NCBI RefSeq assembly: GCF_019218745.1
Contig: NZ_JAHUXA010000002.1
Location: 248,001 to 312,000, forward strand
Length of the DNA: 64,000 bases
Reading direction: 5' to 3'
Origin: Enterobacter sp. ENT03
GTDB lineage: Bacteria > Pseudomonadota > Gammaproteobacteria > Enterobacterales > Enterobacteriaceae
A program made the position numbers and the translations under genes. Below, one piece after another: positions 58,667-64,000 of the stretch. Position 1 is the stretch's first letter; each line of letters opens with the position of its first letter. A model generated the notes under the pieces. It was not told the origin of the DNA and made no database searches. It was given only the letters and a program-made list of their open reading frames with translations.

Positions 58667-59377
58667 ATGCGTCAGAAAACCATTGATGCCATTATGGCGC
58701 ATGCCGAAGCTGAGTATCCGCGCGAGTGCTGCGGTGTGGTAGCGCAGAAGAGCCGGGTAGAGCGCTATTTTCCGTGCCGGAATCTTGCTGCGGCGCCGGA
58801 GGACAATTTTGTCCTTTGCCCGGAGGATTACGCAACGGCAGAGGACTGGGGAACAGTTACCGCCATCGTTCACAGTCATCCTGATGCAACCACACAGCCG
58901 AGCGAAACGGATAAAGCTCAGTGTGACCTTAACGGGCTTCCATGGCACATCGTCAGCTGGCCGGAAGGTGACCTGCGAACCATTATGCCTCGGGGAGAAA
59001 TCCCCCTGATCGAGCGGCCTTTCGTTCTGGGCGTGTACGATTGCTGGGGGCTGGTGATGAGCTATTTCCGGCAGACGCATGGGATCGAGCTGCACGATTA
59101 CAGGGTGGATTACCCATGGTGGGAAAACGATTATCCTGACAACTTTTATCAGGACTGCTGGTATGAGTGCGGTTTTCGTGAATTCGAGGGGCCGTCGAAA
59201 CCCGGCGACATGGTGATCATGCAGGTCCAGTCCGATAAGTGGAATCACGCGGGCATTCTGCTGGAAGGCAACATGCTGCTGCACCATCTGTATGGACACT
59301 TAAGCCAACGTGTCCCTTATGGAGGTTACTGGCTAGAACGCACGGTTAAATGCGTCAGACATAGAGAAATGATCTAA
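58667..59377 (+). CDS. Tail protein K-like: JAB + NlpC/P60 peptidase
   Basis: 236 residues. The N-terminal JAB/MPN metal site (Glu in YPRECCGVV, HSHPDATTQPSETD) and C-terminal NlpC/P60 site (Cys in YDCWGLVMSYF, His in WNHAGILLEGN) match lambda gpK, which cuts peptidoglycan or processes the tip. Both catalytic sets look complete. Confidence 0.94.
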   Translation: MRQKTIDAIMAHAEAEYPRECCGVVAQKSRVERYFPCRNLAAAPEDNFVLCPEDYATAEDWGTVTAIVHSHPDATTQPSETDKAQCDLNGLPWHIVSWPEGDLRTIMPRGEIPLIERPFVLGVYDCWGLVMSYFRQTHGIELHDYRVDYPWWENDYPDNFYQDCWYECGFREFEGPSKPGDMVIMQVQSDKWNHAGILLEGNMLLHHLYGHLSQRVPYGGYWLERTVKCVRHREMI

Positions 59378-59384
59378 GATTTCA

Positions 59385-59391
59385 CTATAAT
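59385..59391 (+). promoter_or_regulatory. Possible -10 of an independent promoter
   Basis: TATAAT at 59386-59391 lies 30 bp before the moron gene, in an AT-rich stretch. No good -35 is seen at 16-18 bp upstream. Confidence 0.4.
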
Positions 59392-59420
59392 ATGGAGCGG
59401 TTTAACATAGAGAGGCCCGT

Positions 59421-60029
59421 ATGAAGTTTATTATCAAAAATATATTATTTTTTGTTTTTATTGCTTTTGGGAAATGCTATGCAGACATAGCCGCTCCTCT
59501 AGGGCTGGTTTGGGGATTAAAATCAGATGTTATAGAAAAAGATTATTCTGCAACTTTGGTTGATGAATTTGATGGTAGAGGTAAAATATTCCTCATTGAT
59601 AATCCTCCTATAAAAATAGAAGATTTCAATGAGGTATATGCGGCAGTTGATAGTAAGTATGGCTTATATAAGGTTATTCTTTTTAAGAATATCAATAATG
59701 ATGCTTTTGGTAATGCAGGCAAATCCTCTTTTGATAATTATGAAAAAGTGTTAACTGAAAAATATGGCAAACCAAAAGACTTATTAAAAGTTATAGGTAA
59801 GTCGCTATATACTCAAAGTGATGAGTTCTACCAGTGTCTTAATTACCAAGGCTGTGGAGCTTATAGCGCATTTTACTCACCTATAAATGGAGGCGGGGTG
59901 TTAATGAAGCTTGATGGAAAATCCAGAGGGAATGGCGCTTTAAATATAACCTATGAATCTGCGGTCTATGAAAAAATTGCCAGTGAGCAGAAAGCCAAAG
60001 AAAATGGAAAAATAAAGCAAGGCCTCTAA
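59421..60029 (+). CDS. Secreted AT-rich moron protein between K and I
   Basis: 202 residues with a signal peptide (MKFIIKNILFFVFIAFGKCYA) and AGAGAGG ribosome site. The mature part contains FYQCLNYQGCGAYSAFYSPINGGGVLMKLDG, with two cysteines, and ends in a charged tail (SEQKAKENGKIKQGL). The gene is far more AT-rich than the tail genes on both sides and breaks the lambda K-I order, so it is an inserted moron, likely expressed in the lysogen and exported. Not recognised. Confidence 0.75.
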   Translation: MKFIIKNILFFVFIAFGKCYADIAAPLGLVWGLKSDVIEKDYSATLVDEFDGRGKIFLIDNPPIKIEDFNEVYAAVDSKYGLYKVILFKNINNDAFGNAGKSSFDNYEKVLTEKYGKPKDLLKVIGKSLYTQSDEFYQCLNYQGCGAYSAFYSPINGGGVLMKLDGKSRGNGALNITYESAVYEKIASEQKAKENGKIKQGL

Positions 60030-60065
60030 ATTAAGTTCATTAGATGAGGCCGTAGAGGAGGTGCA

Positions 60066-60656
60066 ATGGAAGAAGTAATGACCAGGATTGAATTAGGAGG
60101 AGTGCTGGGCAAAACGTACGGAAAAACTCATCACCGGTTAATCCGTACTACTTCTGAAGCTATTAATGCTCTCACCAAGACCATTGATGGTTTTGAAAAA
60201 TTCCTCAATACGAGCAAGGCTCGAGGGTTAACATACGCTGTATTCAAAGATAAAAAGAATATCAGTGTAGATGACTTCGGGTTTCCGGTAACAGGGGAAG
60301 TTATTCGTATTGTCCCTGTAGTGATAGGCAGTAAAAAAGCTGGTGTGCTACAAACAGTGTTAGGTGCTGTGTTGGTTGCTGTTGGTGCTGTCCTTAGTTT
60401 CACCCCATGGGCTGCAGCCTCGCCATTTTTGTTTAAATTTGGTGCAGCCATGATGCTGGGTGGTGTTGTCCAAATGCTTTCCCCTCAGCCGGCTGGACTG
60501 GCCAGCAAACAGGATGCAGATAACCAGGCGTCTTACGCGTTCGGTGGAGTAACAAACACCGCGGCTCAGGGATACCCGGTCCCGCTTCTTTACGGTAAGC
60601 GCCGTATCGGAGGGGCAATTATTTCTGCCGGGATTTACGTCGAAGATCAGCAATAA
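60066..60656 (+). CDS. Tail assembly protein I-like
   Basis: 196 residues: TRIELGGVLGKTYGKTHHRLIRTTSEAINALTKTIDGFEKFL; a hydrophobic middle (VLGAVLVAVGAVLSFTPWAAASPFLFKFGAAMMLGGVVQMLSPQP); and SYAFGGVTNTAAQGYPVPLLYGKRRIGGAIISAGIYVED, the lambda gpI signature. It assists J/tip assembly. A terminator hairpin (GCCACC-TTCC-GGTGGC plus T7, 60676-60699) follows. Confidence 0.94.
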   Translation: MEEVMTRIELGGVLGKTYGKTHHRLIRTTSEAINALTKTIDGFEKFLNTSKARGLTYAVFKDKKNISVDDFGFPVTGEVIRIVPVVIGSKKAGVLQTVLGAVLVAVGAVLSFTPWAAASPFLFKFGAAMMLGGVVQMLSPQPAGLASKQDADNQASYAFGGVTNTAAQGYPVPLLYGKRRIGGAIISAGIYVEDQQ

Positions 60657-60675
60657 AAATTAACCTTTCATTCAG

Positions 60676-60699
60676 GCCACCTTCCGGTGGCTTTTTTTA
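60676..60699 (+). terminator. Terminator between I and J
   Basis: GCCACC-TTCC-GGTGGC followed by T7. Confidence 0.78.
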
Positions 60700-60709
60700 T
60701 GGGCGAAAT

Positions 60710-63700
60710 ATGGTAAACGCAACCGCTATACGGGGCCGCAAAGGCGGTGGCTCTAAATCCCGCACGCCTACAGAACAGCCTGACGATCTCCAGTCTGTTG
60801 CGAAGGCGAAAATATTAATCGCTCTCGGAGAGGGTGAGTTCTCAGGGCAGTTAACCGGCAAAGACATCTATCTTGATGGTACCGCGATCGAGAACGCTGA
60901 CGGCTCCCAGAACTTCAGCGGCGTGACCTGGGAGTTTCGCCCCGGCACCCAGGCGCAGAAATACATTCAGGGTATTCCCGGCACTGAGAACGAAATCAGC
61001 GTGGGTACCGAAGTATCAAGCGCCACAGCCTGGACCCGGACATTTACCAATACCCAGCTTTCTGCTGTTCGCCTGCGCCTGAAGTGGCCCTCGCTGTATA
61101 AGCAGGAAAACGACGGCGATTTGGTGGGCTACTCCATCAATTATGCAATTGACCTCCAGACGGACGGCGGCACATGGCAGACGGTGCTTAATACCAGTGT
61201 GACCGGTAAAACGACTTCAGGTTACGAGCGCAGCCATCGTATCGATTTACCTCAGGCTGGCAGCACCTGGACAATTCGTCTGCGCAAACTAACCGCTGAC
61301 GCAAACAGTGCGAAGATCGGCGACACGATGACGCTGCAGAGCTTCACCGAGGTGATCGATGCCAAGCTGCGTTATCCGAACACCGCGCTGCTGTACATTG
61401 AATTCGACTCGAGCCAGTTTAACGGCTCCATTCCGCAGATCGCCTGCGAGCCGCGCGGCCGCGTTATTCGCGTTCCTGACACCTACGACCCTGAAACCCG
61501 CAGTTACAGCGGCACATGGACCGGCTCTTTCAAATGGGCGTGGACGGATAACCCTGCCTGGATTTTTTACGATCTGGTGGTGACTGACCGTTTCGGGCTG
61601 GGTGATCGCCTGACCGCGGCGAATATCGATAAGTGGACACTTTACCAGGTAGCGCAATACTGCGATCAGCCGGTACCGGACGGGAAAGGCGGCAGCGGCA
61701 CCGAGCCACGCTATACCTGTAACGTTTATGTGCAGGACAGGAATGAAGCATATACGGTACTGCGTGACTTTGCGGCCATTTTCCGTGGAATGACCTACTG
61801 GGGCGGCGATCAGATTGTTGCACTGGCGGACATGCCGCGTGATGTGGATTACAGCTACACGCGCGCTAACGTGATTGATGGCCGGTTCACCTATTCAAGC
61901 AGCACGACCAAGACACGTTACACCACGGCGCTGGTATCCTGGTCCGATCCGGCTAACGCCTATGCAGATGCGATGGAACCGGTGTTTGAGCAGGCGCTGG
62001 TGGCGCGGTATGGCTTCAACCAGCTGGAGATGACCGCCATCGGCTGCACCCGCCAGTCGGAGGCGAACCGGAAAGGCCGCTGGGGTATCCTCACCAACAA
62101 TAAGGATCGCATCGTTTCGTTCGATGTCGGCCTGGACGGGAACATTCCGCAACCCGGATACATCATTGCCGTGGCTGACGAGATGCTCTCCGGTAAAGTC
62201 ATGGGCGGGCGTATCAGCGCCGTAAATGGCAGGGTTATTACCCTTGACCGTAAAGCAGATGCCGCTGCCGGCGATCGCCTCATCCTGAACCTGCCTTCCG
62301 GCGCATCGCAGAGCCGCACCATTCAGGCGGTGAATGGTAAGGCTATCACGGTCACAACAGCTTACAGCGAGACGCCACAGGCGGAGGCTGTCTGGGTGGT
62401 TGAATCTGACGAACTCTATGCTCAGCAGTATCGCGTTGTGAGCGTGAAGGACAATAACGATGGCACGTTTTCTATTGCGGGGGCATGGCACGATCCGGAT
62501 AAGTACGCCCGCATCGATACCGGGGCCATCATCGACCAGCGTCCGGTAAGTGTCATCCCGCCGGGTAACCAGGCACCGCCAGCCAATATTGTGATCAGCT
62601 CTTTCTCGGTGGTACAGCAGAATATCAGCGTGGAAACCATGCGTGTGAGCTGGGATCAGGCGCAGAACGCTATCGCCTATGAAGCGCAGTGGCGCCGCAA
62701 CGACGGGAACTGGATCAACGTGCCGCGCAGTTCCACCACGTCCTTCGACGTACCGGGTATTTATGCCGGACGCTATCTGGTGCGCGTACGCGCCATTAAT
62801 GCCGCTGAGATTTCCTCCGGCTGGGGCTATTCGGAAGAGAAAACGCTGACAGGTAAGGTGGGGAATCCGCCGAAGCCAGTAGGCTTTATTGCATCCGAAA
62901 ATGTAGTTTTTGGTATTGAGCTGAACTGGGGATTCCCGGAGAACACGGACGACACGCTGAAAACTGAAATTCAGTACAGCCTGACTGGTAGCGAAGACGA
63001 CGCGATATTGCTGGCAGATGTTCCGTATCCTGCGCGCAAATATCAGCAGATGGGCCTGAAGGCAGGGCAGGTTTTCTGGTACCGCGCGCAGCTGGTGGAC
63101 AGAACCGGTAACGAGTCGGGCTATACCGACTGGGTGCGCGGTCAGGCCAGTATTGATGTTTCTGACATTACTGACGTGATCCTGGATGAGATCAAAGAGT
63201 CTGAAACGTTCAAGGATCTGATAGAAAGCGCCGTGGATAGTAATGAAAAAATTGCCGGGATGGCCGACGACATCAAACAGAACGCCGACGAACTGGAGCT
63301 GCAGGCGCTGGCCATTCAGGAGAACACTGACGGGCTGGCACAGGCAGCCGTCAAAATCGACGAAATTTCCGTTTCGATGGACGGTATGACCGGCGGAGTT
63401 AAAAACTCATCAATTGCCGTGATCCAGAACAGCCTGGCGCAGGTGACGGCGCGTCGATCCCAGACTGCCACCAATAATGGCAATGTCGCAAAAATTGACC
63501 GGATTGATACCACAATTGCCAGCACCAGTGAGTCGGTGGCGCGGGCGCTTGTCACCCTTGATTCTTCTGCTGCCGGTAATGTCGCCAATGCCACTGACCT
63601 GACCGAAACGCTGGCCAACTTCACCCAGGCATCTGCAACGAAGATTAATTCGTTGACGGTCACCGTCAACGGGCAGACAGCAGCGATTACGCAAAATGCT

Positions 63701-64000
63701 CAGGCTACGGCTGATCTGTCAGGTAATCTGAATGCGATGTACAGCATCAAGGTTGGCGTCGACTCCAACGGCGTCCAGTACGCTGCCGGGATGGGGATCG
63801 GGGTTCAGAACACCCCTTCAGGAATGCAGTCCCAGGTGGTCATCCTGTCTGACCGTTTCGCCGTTATGAGCCAGGCTGGCGGGGTAGTGTCGCTGCCTTT
63901 TGTCATTCAGAACGGGCAGACCTTCATCAGGGATACCTTCATCCAGGACGGTACTATATCCAATGCCAAGATAGGTAACTACATTCAGTCTAGTAACTAT
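60710..64000 (+). CDS. Tail tip / host specificity protein J-like (3' end outside window)
   Basis: 1097 codons are open to the window edge, so the protein is partial. The start (MVNATAIRGRKGGGSKSRTPTEQPDDLQSVAKAKILIALGEGEFSG) is the lambda gpJ opening. Later features are GRVIRVPDTYDPETRSYSGTWTGSFKWAWTDNPAWIFYDLVVTDRFGLG (family motif), a fibronectin type III-like region (about 640-760), and a coiled-coil part with repeated Ala/Asn near 840-1000. It decides host receptor binding; the receptor-binding end is not visible. The ribosome site (GGGCGAAAT) is weak. Confidence 0.95.
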   Translation, partial: MVNATAIRGRKGGGSKSRTPTEQPDDLQSVAKAKILIALGEGEFSGQLTGKDIYLDGTAIENADGSQNFSGVTWEFRPGTQAQKYIQGIPGTENEISVGTEVSSATAWTRTFTNTQLSAVRLRLKWPSLYKQENDGDLVGYSINYAIDLQTDGGTWQTVLNTSVTGKTTSGYERSHRIDLPQAGSTWTIRLRKLTADANSAKIGDTMTLQSFTEVIDAKLRYPNTALLYIEFDSSQFNGSIPQIACEPRGRVIRVPDTYDPETRSYSGTWTGSFKWAWTDNPAWIFYDLVVTDRFGLGDRLTAANIDKWTLYQVAQYCDQPVPDGKGGSGTEPRYTCNVYVQDRNEAYTVLRDFAAIFRGMTYWGGDQIVALADMPRDVDYSYTRANVIDGRFTYSSSTTKTRYTTALVSWSDPANAYADAMEPVFEQALVARYGFNQLEMTAIGCTRQSEANRKGRWGILTNNKDRIVSFDVGLDGNIPQPGYIIAVADEMLSGKVMGGRISAVNGRVITLDRKADAAAGDRLILNLPSGASQSRTIQAVNGKAITVTTAYSETPQAEAVWVVESDELYAQQYRVVSVKDNNDGTFSIAGAWHDPDKYARIDTGAIIDQRPVSVIPPGNQAPPANIVISSFSVVQQNISVETMRVSWDQAQNAIAYEAQWRRNDGNWINVPRSSTTSFDVPGIYAGRYLVRVRAINAAEISSGWGYSEEKTLTGKVGNPPKPVGFIASENVVFGIELNWGFPENTDDTLKTEIQYSLTGSEDDAILLADVPYPARKYQQMGLKAGQVFWYRAQLVDRTGNESGYTDWVRGQASIDVSDITDVILDEIKESETFKDLIESAVDSNEKIAGMADDIKQNADELELQALAIQENTDGLAQAAVKIDEISVSMDGMTGGVKNSSIAVIQNSLAQVTARRSQTATNNGNVAKIDRIDTTIASTSESVARALVTLDSSAAGNVANATDLTETLANFTQASATKINSLTVTVNGQTAAITQNAQATADLSGNLNAMYSIKVGVDSNGVQYAAGMGIGVQNTPSGMQSQVVILSDRFAVMSQAGGVVSLPFVIQNGQTFIRDTFIQDGTISNAKIGNYIQSSNY

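Overview
The window looks like a chromosome segment of an enteric bacterium (Enterobacteriaceae, Klebsiella/Enterobacter/Kosakonia-like; genus not resolvable from the sequence). The evidence is a Klebsiella-type citrate fermentation cluster, an enterobacterial bacterial lipocalin gene (blc), an enterobacterial ssrA 3' end with its terminator, and a lambdoid prophage using that ssrA end as attachment site. About 25.5 kb of chromosome is followed by about 38.4 kb of prophage that runs off the right edge. Region 1 (1-11.7 kb): the end of a toxin-antitoxin pair, then a minus-strand two-partner secretion operon: a TpsB outer-membrane transporter, an HlyC-type lysine acyltransferase, a 2787-residue filamentous haemagglutinin/CdiA-like exoprotein, a small lipoprotein and perhaps one further small gene. 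The genes overlap or nearly touch, so the acyltransferase probably modifies the exoprotein or its cargo. Region 2 (11.9-14.9 kb): orphan chromosomal genes: a Cys-rich small protein, a membrane protein, a hexapeptide acetyltransferase and blc. Region 3 (15.0-25.4 kb): a citrate cluster. A CitA/CitB two-component system diverges from an operon with a 2HCT citrate carrier (CitW-like), a fumarylacetoacetate-hydrolase (FAH) family enzyme, and citC-citD-citE-citF-citX-citG for citrate lyase, its ligase and its prosthetic group. There is no oadGAB; the FAH enzyme sits where oxaloacetate breakdown would be needed. The 300-bp divergent control region holds direct repeats 52 bp apart and a palindrome beside a CRP-like site. 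Region 4 (25.5-64.0 kb): an HK97/lambda-like siphovirus prophage. From the left: ssrA attachment remnant; int, xis and a leftward early operon (Ea22-like, yfdR-, yfdQ- and yfdP-like genes); a 440-bp leader with two elaborate RNA folds; a lambda-style immunity region (LexA-type repressor, Cro, three right operators, pL/pR/pRM); rightward replication and recombination genes (CII-like, DUF4222, a replication protein with internal 15-bp iterons, adenine methyltransferase, LexA-like wHTH, RusA, antirepressor, DUF968, Q antiterminator); a late promoter and terminator; small genes and a tRNA-Arg(UCU); a lysis cassette (two holin-like proteins, GH19 endolysin, Rz/Rz1) interspersed with accessory genes of likely lysogenic use; HNH genes and the probable cos region; then terminase, portal, ClpP-like protease, HK97 capsid, connectors, tail tube, tail chaperone with a programmed -1 frameshift, tape measure, and lambda M-L-K-I-J homologues. 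J is cut by the window edge, and the second attachment site and intact ssrA must lie beyond it.
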